Assembly: GCA_022827905.1 (NCBI GenBank)
Contig: JAJEIQ010000013.1
Location: forward strand, 1 to 39,326
DNA: 39,326 bases
Direction of reading: 5' to 3'
DNA from: Pseudomonadales bacterium
GTDB taxonomy: Bacteria; Pseudomonadota; Gammaproteobacteria; Pseudomonadales; Azotimanducaceae
Shown here: positions 8,077 to 15,993 of the stretch, piece after piece
Position numbering within the stretch: position 1 is the first letter of the stretch
How the letters are laid out: every line of letters starts with the position of its first letter
Made by a program: the position numbers and the translations under genes
Notes under the pieces: generated by a model
The model's database searches: none
What the model was told of the DNA's origin: nothing
What the model saw: the letters and a program-made list of their open reading frames with translations, nothing else

Positions 8077-8660
8077 GCCGAAACCAACTGGCGGAACTGA
8101 CCGTTGCTGTGCTGCGCTATGCCGTGGGGTGCATCGCCCACGGCGACGAAGCCGCCCTGCTGGAGCTGGGGCTCGAATCGGAGCAGCTTCGCGAAATTGC
8201 CGCCTTGACGCTTGAGGACATTGAAAACCTGGACGCGGTGCGGGTGTCCTGCGTGGAAGTGCGGATCCAACCGGAGGGGTTCCAGATCTTGATGAGCCGT
8301 TTGGCCAGGGCGCGGCGGAACAAGGGGCTGGAGCTGGCGCTCATCCAAGCCGATGCGCCGGAGCTGATGATGCGGACGCTCTTCGGCATGAAGCAGCGCG
8401 ACTACAGCCGCACGAGACGCCTGCTTGGCGTTGAAACGGGCGTGGGGAGGCCGCCTTCGCTCGATGAGGAAACCGAGCTTGCGCTGTGGCGCGCCGTGGC
8501 CGATTCCCTAAGCGGCAACCCCCGTCGGCCGCTGGAGCCGGACCTTTACCTGCAAACGCATCGGGAGCTTGGCGTTCCGATGCGCGCACTGTGGGGTTGC
8601 ACCCAGCGCTGGGCGCAGGAACGGAATGCCGAAGCCAAACCGGGCCACGGGCATAGCTGA
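8073..8660 (+). CDS. DUF2857-like protein of integrative-element type
   Basis: The protein has 195 residues if it starts at TTG 8073, which follows GAGG at 8062 and overlaps the mini-ORF stop. The frame also has an ATG at 7968, but that lies inside the LexA-like box. Features resembling DUF2857 proteins as I remember them are an N-terminal helical half (NQLAELTVAVLRYA, LGLESEQLREIAALT), a mid part with LARARRNKGLELALIQ and MMRTLFGMKQRDYSRTRRLL, then GRPPSLDEETELALWR. DUF2857 genes occur in the replication/partition and regulatory modules of integrative and conjugative elements (SPI-7/PAGI type). No other such genes are nearby, so this looks like an isolated survivor or a domesticated regulator. 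The exact role is unknown. Confidence 0.6.
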   Translation: MSRNQLAELTVAVLRYAVGCIAHGDEAALLELGLESEQLREIAALTLEDIENLDAVRVSCVEVRIQPEGFQILMSRLARARRNKGLELALIQADAPELMMRTLFGMKQRDYSRTRRLLGVETGVGRPPSLDEETELALWRAVADSLSGNPRRPLEPDLYLQTHRELGVPMRALWGCTQRWAQERNAEAKPGHGHS

Positions 8661-8782
8661 GGGTTGAGAATCGGCTCCCGACGCGGCACTCGCGACGCTT
8701 CGCCTCAAGGCAACAACCGTTCAATCCTCGAAATCCTCCAACGCCGACCCTTAACAGGGGAACGAGGAAAGAACTGCGCGGA

Positions 8783-8800
8783 GTTTGGCGCCAGCCAAAC
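8783..8800 (+). terminator. Hairpin, possible terminator after the DUF2857-like gene
   Basis: GTTTGGC and GCCAAAC form a 7-bp stem with the four-base loop GCCA. Only a weak TTC follows, so termination is plausible but not certain. Confidence 0.35.
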
Positions 8801-8806
8801 TTCAAT

Positions 8807-8822
8807 GCGGCCGTCAGGCCGC
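8807..8822. repeat. Hairpin GCGGCC-gtca-GGCCGC
   Basis: A 6-bp GC stem with a four-base loop lies just after the 8783-8800 hairpin. There is no T-run. It may be part of a transcription-end structure. Confidence 0.35.
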
Positions 8823-8836
8823 GCCGTTGCGTCCCA

Positions 8837-8853
8837 TGTTCCAAGCTGGAACA
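8837..8853. promoter_or_regulatory. Palindromic operator-like site before the LLM oxidoreductase
   Basis: TGTTCCAAGCTGGAACA has 7-bp arms around a three-base spacer and lies 50 bases upstream of the oxidoreductase start. The size and symmetry suit a dimeric repressor site. No regulator gene is adjacent. Confidence 0.35.
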
Positions 8854-8902
8854 ATTCCCCGCGGCGGCGATGGCTGCACGACTAACTGAACGGGAGACTG
8901 AA

Positions 8903-9910
8903 GTGAAAGTAGATGGTGGAATCGGTTGGGACTTGGACAAGGTGGGCGAGCAGGCCCGGGCGCTCGAGGAAATGGGCTATTCGGGGCTGATGACCGCGGA
9001 AACCGCCCACGATCCGTTTTTCCCCCTAGTGGTTGCCGCACAGCATACAGAGCGCGTGGAACTGATGACCTCAATCGCCGTCGCCTTTGGCCGTTCACCG
9101 ATGACCTTGGCCAATATCGGCCACGATCTGAACGCCGCCTCCAAGGGGCGTTTCGTGCTGGGCATCGGCTCGCAGATCCGCGCGCACATCACCAAGCGCT
9201 TCAGCATGCCGTGGTCGAATCCGGCGGCGCGCATGCGGGAGTTCATCCTGGCCATGCGGGCCATTTGGGCAAACTGGCACGAAGGCGAGCCATTGCAATT
9301 TGCGGGGCGGTTTTACCAGCACACCCTGATGACGCCCTTTTTCACCCCCACCAACAATGAATACGGTCCGCCGAAAGTTTTTTTGGCCGCAGTTGGTCCG
9401 CGGATGACGGAGGTGGCCGGCGAGGTCGCCGATGGCGTGATCATCCATGCCTTCACCACCGAACGCTACCTTCGGGAAACCACCTTGCCAGCCTTGGAGC
9501 GGGGTTTTGCGAAGGCGGGCAAGCAGCGCAGCGACTTTGAGATCAGCTATCCGGTGTTTGTCGTGACCGGCCAAAACGAGGAGGAGCTTGACCGGGCCCG
9601 GACGGCCACCCGCCAGCAGATCGCTTTCTACGGTTCCACGCCAGCCTACAAGCCGGTGCTCGACAGCATCGGCGTCGGCGATTTGCAGCCGGAGCTGAAC
9701 CGCATGTCCAAGCAGGGGCGCTGGGTGGAAATGGGCTCACTCATCAACGATCAGATGCTGGACGCCTTCGCAGTGAGCGGCGAGCCCGCCGCCATTCCAG
9801 CGCAGATCAAGGCCCGCTATGGCGATTTGGTTGATCGGACCGCGGCAGCCTACGGTGGAATCCCGGCCGAAGAGCAGCGGCGGCTGGTCGCCGAATTGAC
9901 GGCGGCCTGA
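8903..9910 (+). CDS. LLM-class (F420-type) oxidoreductase, TIGR03617-like
   Basis: A 335-residue luciferase-like TIM-barrel protein. I start it at GTG 8903 (KVDGGIGWDLDKV) because GGGAG stands six bases before; an upstream ATG at 8870 adds eleven unconserved residues. Features of the family are GYSGLMTAETAHDPFFPL, FGRSPMTLANIGHDLNAAS, GRFVLGIGSQIRAHI, RFSMPWSNPAARMREF, TLMTPFF and GPRMTEVAGEVADG. This matches the TIGR03617 group of F420-dependent LLM oxidoreductases as I remember it. Whether the host makes F420 is not visible, and an FMN-using member is possible. It appears to be a single-gene unit. The substrate is unknown. Confidence 0.85.
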   Translation: MKVDGGIGWDLDKVGEQARALEEMGYSGLMTAETAHDPFFPLVVAAQHTERVELMTSIAVAFGRSPMTLANIGHDLNAASKGRFVLGIGSQIRAHITKRFSMPWSNPAARMREFILAMRAIWANWHEGEPLQFAGRFYQHTLMTPFFTPTNNEYGPPKVFLAAVGPRMTEVAGEVADGVIIHAFTTERYLRETTLPALERGFAKAGKQRSDFEISYPVFVVTGQNEEELDRARTATRQQIAFYGSTPAYKPVLDSIGVGDLQPELNRMSKQGRWVEMGSLINDQMLDAFAVSGEPAAIPAQIKARYGDLVDRTAAAYGGIPAEEQRRLVAELTAA

Positions 9911-9967
9911 GGGGTTGGCAGGGGAGCCGTTCGGGCACCCCGGTTCGCTGGGGCACGGGCTTCGGGC

Positions 9968-9995
9968 TTCACTTTTTTGGTTTTTTATGTAGAAT
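9968..9995 (+). promoter_or_regulatory. Promoter candidate for the lytic transglycosylase gene
   Basis: TTCACT (9968-9973) and TAGAAT (9990-9995) are separated by 16 bases in a T-rich stretch that stands out from the GC-rich surroundings. The expected start of transcription is about 20 bases before the coding region. Confidence 0.55.
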
Positions 9996-10020
9996 CCGGC
10001 TCCTTTTCGACGGGAATCGA

Positions 10021-10662
10021 GTGTTCATGTCCATTAATCCGGGGCGTCGCCGCCGCGTTCTTTCTCGCTCCACCAGGCGCCTAGGCGCCGGTGTTGGCCG
10101 GAGCCTGCGTTGGTTGGCCGCCTTGGTGGGCGGTTTCGCCTTGACGGGCGCGCTCGCTGCCCTTGATTTGGGGATGGGGCACTACAAAACCGTTCCCGTC
10201 ACCAAGCCCGCGCACTTCAGTCAAACTTGGGAGCAGCGCAGCACTGCCTTCGGCTGGCGGGTGTATGAGGCCTTCGGCGTTCGCTTGGACCGCGCTCACG
10301 AGTTCGCCGGTTGGATACTTGAGGCCGCCGACCGTCAACGGCTGGCACCGGAGTTGATCGCCAGCCTTGTGTTTACGGAAAGTTCCTTCCGCAAGCAGGT
10401 CCGCTCCCCGGCGGGCGCCATCGGACCGGCGCAGATCAAGCCCCGCTATTGGGCGGATTTCTGCGGTGTGCGCGACCTGCGCGATCCCGAGCAGAACATC
10501 TATTGTGGTGCCCAGGTGCTCGCCCACCTTGAGGGGCGCTGTGGCGGCCTGGAGTGCGCCTTGGCCAGCTACAACGTTGGCTTCAACGCATGGCAGCGCC
10601 AAGCTGGACTGCGCTACGTTTCCCGAATCGAGCGCCACCGCTCCAAGTTCGACCGAATCTAA
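10021..10662 (+). CDS. Lytic transglycosylase (SLT family)
   Basis: The protein has 213 residues from GTG 10021, or 211 from ATG 10027; neither has a clear RBS. A basic N-terminus and one hydrophobic segment (WLAALVGGFALTGALAALDL) suggest a signal anchor. The SLT domain follows: catalytic Glu at about residue 120 in VFTESSFRKQ, then SPAGAIGPAQIKPRYW, YCGAQVLAHL and ALASYNVGFNAWQ. Such enzymes cleave the MurNAc-GlcNAc bond of peptidoglycan with 1,6-anhydro formation in the periplasm. The gene is preceded by its own promoter candidate and converges on glnS with seven bases between the stops. It is shorter than Slt70 and closer in size to MltE-type or standalone SLT proteins. Confidence 0.88.
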   Translation: MFMSINPGRRRRVLSRSTRRLGAGVGRSLRWLAALVGGFALTGALAALDLGMGHYKTVPVTKPAHFSQTWEQRSTAFGWRVYEAFGVRLDRAHEFAGWILEAADRQRLAPELIASLVFTESSFRKQVRSPAGAIGPAQIKPRYWADFCGVRDLRDPEQNIYCGAQVLAHLEGRCGGLECALASYNVGFNAWQRQAGLRYVSRIERHRSKFDRI

Positions 10663-10680
10663 GGCGCGTTCAGCCGCCTT
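10661..10680. terminator. Inverted repeat at the transglycosylase/glnS junction
   Basis: AAGGCG (10661-10666) and CGCCTT (10675-10680) can form a 6-bp stem around an eight-base loop. The transglycosylase TAA runs into the left arm and the glnS stop (10670-10672) lies in the loop. It could act on both strands. Confidence 0.4.
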
Positions 10681-12322
10681 TGGCAGGCGTCGGGGGGCGC
10701 CAAGAGTCCCTCAGGGAGGCGGTCCGGTTGAAAGTGCGGGGCACAACGGGGTCCCGGTGGAAGTAGCCGACGCGCTCGAATTGAAAGTGGGGTTGCTGAC
10801 TCGTCGCCGCGGCGGGCTCGAGGAATCCGGAGGCCGTCACCAGGGAAGCTGGATTGAGGTCATCCATCAACGAGTCCCCCTTCGGATTGCGCACCCTGAA
10901 CAGGCGGTCGTAGAGCCGCATTTGCACCGGCTCGGCCGCATGGGCGGCCACCCAGTGGATCACGCCGGCTGGCTTCACCCCGCTGGTGTCGCTGCCGCTC
11001 CTGGAATCCGGCAGGTAGGTGCACAGCAATTCCGCAATTTCGCCATCGTCGCCAGTGACCACCTCGTCGCAACGGATGATGTAGGCATAGCGCAGGCGCA
11101 CGTGGCCTCCCGGCGAGAGCCGCTTCCATTTCGGCGGGGGTGAATGTGCAAAGTCGTCGCGGTCAATGTAGAGCTCAGGGCCGAAGGGCAGGGGGCGAGC
11201 ACCCAATTCAGGTTGGCGCTGATGCCAAGGTGCCTCCAACGTCTCCTCGGATTTAGGGTAGTTGGTCAGCCGCACCTTCAGTGGCTTGACCACCCCGAGG
11301 GCTCGGGGCGCCGAGTTCTCAAGATCGCTGCGAACGCAGAACTCCAGCAGTTCAATCTCCAGTTGATTGTCCTGCTTGGTGACGCCGGCGCGCCGGCAGA
11401 AATCGCGGATGGCGTTGGGCGTGACGCCGCGGCGGCGCAGGCCGGCCAAGGTGGGTAGCCGCGGGTCGTCCCAGCCCTCGACCACGCCTTCAGCCACCAG
11501 CCGCTGCAGGAGCCGCTTGCTCATCACGGTGTGTTCCAGTCCCAACCGGGAAAACTCGATTTGCCGCGGTCGGGCGTTCAGGCTCAAGTTGTCCAACACC
11601 CAGTCGTAGAGGGGGCGGTGGTCCTCGAACTCCAGGGTGCATAGGGAATGGGTGATGTTCTCCAAGGCGTCGCAGATGCAATGCGTGAAGTCGTAAGTAG
11701 GGTAGATCACCCAAGCCTCGCCGACGTTATGGTGGGCGGCGTGGCGAATGCGGTACAGCACCGGGTCGCGCATGTTCAGGTTGGGCGAGGCCATGTCGAT
11801 CCGGGCGCGCAGCACGTGGGCGCCGTCGGGGAACTCGCCCGCCCGCATTCGGGCGAACAGGTCAAGGCTCTCATCAATGGGGCGATTGCGGTACGGGCTG
11901 ACGGTGCCGGGCTCGGTCAGCGTGCCGCGAGTGGCGCGAATCTCGGATTGGGAGAGGCTGCAGACGAATGCCTTGCCCTTGCGAATCAACTCCAGGGCGC
12001 TGTTGTAGAGCACCTCGAAGTAGTCTGAGGCGAAGGTCACCCGGCCGGCGACGTCGAATCCCAGCCAAGCCACGTCCCGTTCAATCGCCTCGACGTACTC
12101 CTTGCTCTCCGCCAAGGGATTGGTGTCGTCGAAACGCAGATAGGCGTGGCCGCCGTACTCTTCGGCGATGCCGAAATTCACGCAGATGCTCTTGGCGTGG
12201 CCGATGTGCAGATAGCCGTTCGGCTCCGGCGGAAATCGGGTAATGACATCCTTGGAGCCGTCGGGCTTGGCAATATCCCGGTCGATCTGCTGTCGAATGA
12301 AGTCGGTCGGGGGCTCAACCAT
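10670..12322 (-). CDS. glnS: Glutaminyl-tRNA synthetase
   Basis: The protein has 550 residues, the usual length for bacterial GlnRS. It charges tRNA-Gln directly with glutamine in the cytoplasm. Class I signatures are RFPPEPNGYLHIGHAKS with HIGH at residues 39-42 and VMSKR (the KMSKS equivalent) at about residue 266. The catalytic core also shows YLRFDDTNP and YPTYDFTHCICD. The C-terminal part is the beta-barrel anticodon-binding region (ELYIDRDDFA, VRLRYAYIIRCDEV, GVIHWV, ERVGYFHRD). The presence of GlnRS supports a gammaproteobacterial-type translation system. It converges with the transglycosylase gene and its start region faces the transglutaminase-like gene; TAGAAT/TATTCT at about 12354 could serve as a shared -10. 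Confidence 0.97.
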   Translation of the reverse strand: MVEPPTDFIRQQIDRDIAKPDGSKDVITRFPPEPNGYLHIGHAKSICVNFGIAEEYGGHAYLRFDDTNPLAESKEYVEAIERDVAWLGFDVAGRVTFASDYFEVLYNSALELIRKGKAFVCSLSQSEIRATRGTLTEPGTVSPYRNRPIDESLDLFARMRAGEFPDGAHVLRARIDMASPNLNMRDPVLYRIRHAAHHNVGEAWVIYPTYDFTHCICDALENITHSLCTLEFEDHRPLYDWVLDNLSLNARPRQIEFSRLGLEHTVMSKRLLQRLVAEGVVEGWDDPRLPTLAGLRRRGVTPNAIRDFCRRAGVTKQDNQLEIELLEFCVRSDLENSAPRALGVVKPLKVRLTNYPKSEETLEAPWHQRQPELGARPLPFGPELYIDRDDFAHSPPPKWKRLSPGGHVRLRYAYIIRCDEVVTGDDGEIAELLCTYLPDSRSGSDTSGVKPAGVIHWVAAHAAEPVQMRLYDRLFRVRNPKGDSLMDDLNPASLVTASGFLEPAAATSQQPHFQFERVGYFHRDPVVPRTFNRTASLRDSWRPPTPAKGG

Positions 12323-12392
12323 GGTGGATTGGCCGCTTTCTGCTGCAAGACGGTTATTCTAGCCGCTTCAGCTACAACACTAGGAGCTTTCC

Positions 12393-13811
12393 TTGCTGAT
12401 GCGTCTCTTCGCCGGCGTCTTGGCGCTGGCGCTGATCCTCGCCTTGGTGGAGTGGCTTGCCAACGCCCGACCCGCTGAGGCGAAGCGGGCCGACGCCCTT
12501 TCCGGCGCCTATTGGTACCAGCTCAGCATGGGTTCCACCCCGATTGGCTACCTTGCAACGGAGGCTGGGCGCGATTCGCGCGGTGCGTGGCGGTTTCAGT
12601 CGTTCATGCTCTTTTCCCTTGATGGTGGGGTGCCGGTGAGCATCAGTGAGTCCTTGACCTTCGATCCGCTGCCGCCCCATCGACTGGCCCGCGCCGAACA
12701 CTGGAGTGACGGGGCCGAGTCGCCTTCCGAGGGCGTCGTTTTGGAATGGTCAGCCGATGGCGGGCGGGCCAAGTTCAGGCGCGGCGATGCGGTCCGGGAG
12801 CGTTCGATCGATTGGGCTTTTTCGTTGGGCGACTACTTGGCACTTGAGTCTTGGCTGGCCACTGAACAGCCGCAAAGCGGAGCCCGTTTCCGGGTCAAAA
12901 GCCTGGACTTCAACGAAGCCAAGCTGGTCCACAAGCCTTTCAAAGTCCTGGAGAGGAATGAAATCGGCTATCGCTTCGCAAGCCCCGCGCCGTTGCGCGC
13001 GACGGAGATTCAACTCGACAGCCGCTATGTGCCAGTGGCGTTTTCCATGTCGGGCCTGTTCTCCTTGACCCGCGCAACGCAGGCCGAGGCCCTCAGGGTG
13101 CGCCCGCCGCTGCACTTGACCAACCATCGGGTTGCCTTGGATCGGCGCCTGCCCAACCACGGCGAGATTGAGCGGTTGGTGCTGATCGCCGAGGATGCGC
13201 AAGGGCTCGACGCCATCTGGCCGGAGGCGCGCCAGGGCCTTGGCGGTTGGCGCCTGGAACTTGAGGCCAATCCCGTCGCGGCGGCCGACCCGGCAGTATT
13301 CCTTGGGGAAACGGCATTCCTCGGCGAAACGTTGAAATTCCCCGTCCATCACGAACAGGTCACACGTCTCGCCAGCCGGGGAGTGGGTGCAGCGGAGACC
13401 GATGAGGATCGGCTAGCCGCCTTGGTGGCCTTCGTCCACGCCTATGTTGACTATCGGCCTGATGCGCCGCCAACCAGCGTCCTTGAGACCATCAACCGCA
13501 GAACCGGCGACTGCACGGAGTACGCGGACCTGTTCACCACCTTGGCCCGTGCTTTGGGCTGGCCCGCTCGAACGGTGGTCGGCTTGGCGTATTTGGATGG
13601 GAAGCAGCCGGCCTTGGCCTTCCATGCTTGGAATGAGGTGGCCGTAAGCGGTGCCTGGCAGGCGGTTGATCCCACCTGGAACCAGCTTCGCGCCGATGCC
13701 AGCCATATCCCGCTGCGAGGCGATGCGACCGCTTTGTTGCGCCTGATGCAAGGCGGGGACGGGCTTCGATTCCGAGTGGCTGAGGTGCGCTACGCCAGCC
13801 CTAAGAATTGA
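12393..13811 (+). CDS. Exported transglutaminase-like (cysteine peptidase fold) protein
   Basis: The protein has 472 residues from TTG 12393, which lies six bases after AGGAG (12382-12386). ATG 12399 is the alternative but is 12 bases from the RBS. An N-terminal hydrophobic segment (LFAGVLALALILALVEWLA) is a signal peptide or anchor. Residues about 35-300 form a beta-rich region without a recognised domain. The C-terminal transglutaminase core carries the triad Cys374 (TGDCTEYADL), His411 (AFHAWNEV) and Asp426 (VDPTWNQL). Family members act as cross-linking enzymes, proteases or amidases; the substrate cannot be read from sequence. It stands alone between glnS (divergent) and a small membrane protein. 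Confidence 0.85.
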   Translation: MLMRLFAGVLALALILALVEWLANARPAEAKRADALSGAYWYQLSMGSTPIGYLATEAGRDSRGAWRFQSFMLFSLDGGVPVSISESLTFDPLPPHRLARAEHWSDGAESPSEGVVLEWSADGGRAKFRRGDAVRERSIDWAFSLGDYLALESWLATEQPQSGARFRVKSLDFNEAKLVHKPFKVLERNEIGYRFASPAPLRATEIQLDSRYVPVAFSMSGLFSLTRATQAEALRVRPPLHLTNHRVALDRRLPNHGEIERLVLIAEDAQGLDAIWPEARQGLGGWRLELEANPVAAADPAVFLGETAFLGETLKFPVHHEQVTRLASRGVGAAETDEDRLAALVAFVHAYVDYRPDAPPTSVLETINRRTGDCTEYADLFTTLARALGWPARTVVGLAYLDGKQPALAFHAWNEVAVSGAWQAVDPTWNQLRADASHIPLRGDATALLRLMQGGDGLRFRVAEVRYASPKN

Positions 13812-13977
13812 GGGAAACTCCACTAAAAGCCCATTAAACTCCCACTATTCATGCGCAGTCGAATGGTAGCCGCGTGTTAGGTTGGCCTTGAGGAGTGCGT
13901 TCGGACAGCGGTGACCGCCAAAAAGCAAAAGGGCCGTTGTAGTTTGCATCTTGGCGATTCCGCTAGGTCTATGGCGC

Positions 13978-13997
13978 ACAGGTGATCAGTAACCTGT
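13978..13997 (+). repeat. Hairpin directly before the RBS of the small membrane protein gene
   Basis: ACAGGT (13978-13983) and ACCTGT (13992-13997) form a 6-bp stem with an eight-base loop that ends just before the GAGGGGG RBS. It could influence ribosome access. It may also be chance. Confidence 0.35.
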
Positions 13998-14015
13998 TTT
14001 GAGGGGGACTACCTG

Positions 14016-14342
14016 ATGGAATTGCGAATAATCTTCGGACTGGGCGTCATTGCGGCCATTATTGAAGGACTCATGCCCGGCATGGTTCCGCAGGGCCTGC
14101 TGCCGTTGGCGCTCGTTGTTCTCGGCCTTGTGTATGGCGCCCGGTCGATTGACGCGGAAAACCCCACCGTCGTTCTGGTGGTGGCGGCTTCAGTCGGCAT
14201 GGCGGCCGGTGCGGATGTGCTCAACCACATCCATGTCATCGGCGCTTATCTGGACGACATCGTCGATCAGTACGTGCTGCTGCTCTATGGTGCGGTCATT
14301 GCGGTGATGGCGACGAGGGCCTACAACCGCATCAAGGGATGA
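14016..14342 (+). CDS. Small integral membrane protein of unknown function
   Basis: The protein has 108 residues with a strong RBS (GAGGGGG) before ATG 14016. It shows about four hydrophobic stretches: IIFGLGVIAAIIEGL, GLLPLALVVLGLVYGA, PTVVLVVAASVGMAAGA and YVLLLYGAVIAVMATRA. Between the last two lies the polar stretch HIHVIGAYLDDIVDQ. I recognise no family. Good codon use and the strong RBS make it a real gene. It stands alone with hairpins on both sides. Confidence 0.75.
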   Translation: MELRIIFGLGVIAAIIEGLMPGMVPQGLLPLALVVLGLVYGARSIDAENPTVVLVVAASVGMAAGADVLNHIHVIGAYLDDIVDQYVLLLYGAVIAVMATRAYNRIKG

Positions 14343-14389
14343 CGCGACTGGTGCGAGTGGGCCGCTAGAGAGCCCTCAGCTCGGGGAGC

Positions 14390-14409
14390 GCGAGGGGCTT
14401 GCCCCTCGC
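14390..14409 (+). terminator. Hairpin after the small membrane protein gene
   Basis: GCGAGGGGC and GCCCCTCGC form a 9-bp perfect stem around TT, followed by ACAAAAG. The stem is strong enough to terminate transcription, but there is no T-run on the plus strand. Confidence 0.45.
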
Positions 14410-14433
14410 ACAAAAGAGCTACTCGCATACCCT

Positions 14434-14459
14434 GCGCGCACCGGCTTTCCGGTGCGCGC
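14434..14459. terminator. Very strong GC hairpin
   Basis: GCGCGCACCGG and CCGGTGCGCGC form an 11-bp perfect stem with the CTTT loop. It stands 24 bases after the first hairpin. Together they could isolate the thiolase-like gene from upstream transcription; a REP-like element is an alternative. Confidence 0.5.
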
Positions 14460-14520
14460 GGGGTTGCCAGTGCCTTGAGTTATCATTGGCGCCCGTTTTT
14501 TCTTGTAGTTGGGGATGCCG

Positions 14521-15993
14521 ATGGAAACGCCGGTGCTTGTGGGAGTCGCTCAGGTCAGCCAGCGAACCCAAGGGCTCAATGAAGGCAAGGAGCCCATTGA
14601 ACTGATGATCGACGCGAGCCGGGCGGCAGCCGAGGATGCGGGCTGCCCGCGCTTGGCAACGGAAGCCGGCTCGATTCGGGTCATTCGAGGCTATTGGCCC
14701 TACCAAAATCCAGCGCAGGCTGTCGGTGAAGCCTTCGGCAATGCCGGCGCCGAGACGGCCATGACGCCCTACGGCGGCAACTTCGTGCAAACCGTGGTCA
14801 ACCGCTCGGTTCTCGACATCCAATCCGGCGTCCATGAGGTCATCCTCATTACGGGGGCGGAGTGTGGCCACACTCGGGCCAAGCTGCGCCGGATGGGTGC
14901 CAAGCCAGTATGGCGCGACATCGACGGCACGCCGGATCTGCACATCGGCACAGAGGTGGCGATGGGGCATCCAGCGGAGGCGGCTCTCGGCATCGATCGG
15001 CCCATCCGCATGTACCCCATCATGGAGACCGCCCGCCGCCACCATCTCGGCGAAGCGGTCGACGCCCACTTGGCGCGCATCTCAGAGCTCTGGGCGAGCT
15101 TCTCGGCGGTGGCCGCGGAGAATCCCCATGCCTGGCTGCGGGAGGCGAAGACCGCTGATGAGATTCGCATCCCCTCGGCGGCCAACCGCCCGGTTTCGTT
15201 CCCGTACCCCAAGTTCATGAATTCGAACAGCAACGTGGACCAAGGTGCCGCGCTGCTCCTGTGTTCGCAGCGCAAGGCGAAAGCCCTTGGCATTCCCCGT
15301 GAGAAGTGGGTCTATCCTTGGGCCGGGACTGATGCCCACGACCACTACCTCGTCTCCAACCGGGACAACCTGCACAGTTCCCCTGCCATCCGGCTTGCGG
15401 CCCGCCGCGCTCTCGAATGGGCTGACTGGCAGCCCTCGGAACTCGATCACGTGGACCTCTACAGCTGCTTTCCCATCGCGGTTCAGGTGGCGGCGGCTGA
15501 AATTGGCTTGAATGGCTCCGATGGCTCGAATGGAAAGCTGCCCCTGACAGTCACCGGGGGTCTGACTTTTGCCGGCGGCCCGCTGAACAACTATGTGATG
15601 CACGCCATCGCCCGCATGGCGGAAGTGCTGCGCGGCTCCCCGGGCGAGAAGGGCTTGGTGTCCGCCAACGGCGGCTACCTAACCAAGCACGCCATTGGCC
15701 TGTACAGCACGGAGCCGCCGCCGCGGCCGTTCCGGCACGAGGAGCCTCAAGCCGAGGTGGATGCCTTGCCGGCCCGCGAGCTCGTCACCGACCACAAGGG
15801 CGGGGCCACCGTTGAGGGATACTCGGTCATGTACGGTGCCGAAGGCCCCGAGGTGGCCCACATCGCGGGACGCCTCGACGGGGGCGAGCGGACGTGGGCC
15901 AACTGCCGGGACGTGGACACCTTGAGCGCCATGATCGAACAGGAGTTCTGCGGCCGCTCCATGACTTTGGATGCCGGCGAAGCCCGCTTCTGA
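14521..15993 (+). CDS. Acetyl-CoA acetyltransferase-like (thiolase superfamily) protein
   Basis: The protein has 490 residues from ATG 14521, with GGGG six bases before. The N-terminal thiolase half has TPVLVGVAQVSQR and GVHEVILITGAEC. Where classic thiolases carry the nucleophilic Cys, this protein has YGGNFVQTVVNRSVLDIQSG with no Cys. The C-terminal half shows DHVDLYSCFPIAVQVAA, GGLTFAGGPLNNYVMHAI and VSANGGYLTKHAIGLYST, followed by about 80 extra residues. This pattern fits the SCP-x-like 'acetyl-CoA acetyltransferase' group, whose reaction is not well established. Its last 23 bases overlap the RDD gene, so the two are probably co-transcribed. A role in acyl-CoA metabolism is likely; true thiolase activity is doubtful. 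Confidence 0.8.
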   Translation: METPVLVGVAQVSQRTQGLNEGKEPIELMIDASRAAAEDAGCPRLATEAGSIRVIRGYWPYQNPAQAVGEAFGNAGAETAMTPYGGNFVQTVVNRSVLDIQSGVHEVILITGAECGHTRAKLRRMGAKPVWRDIDGTPDLHIGTEVAMGHPAEAALGIDRPIRMYPIMETARRHHLGEAVDAHLARISELWASFSAVAAENPHAWLREAKTADEIRIPSAANRPVSFPYPKFMNSNSNVDQGAALLLCSQRKAKALGIPREKWVYPWAGTDAHDHYLVSNRDNLHSSPAIRLAARRALEWADWQPSELDHVDLYSCFPIAVQVAAAEIGLNGSDGSNGKLPLTVTGGLTFAGGPLNNYVMHAIARMAEVLRGSPGEKGLVSANGGYLTKHAIGLYSTEPPPRPFRHEEPQAEVDALPARELVTDHKGGATVEGYSVMYGAEGPEVAHIAGRLDGGERTWANCRDVDTLSAMIEQEFCGRSMTLDAGEARF

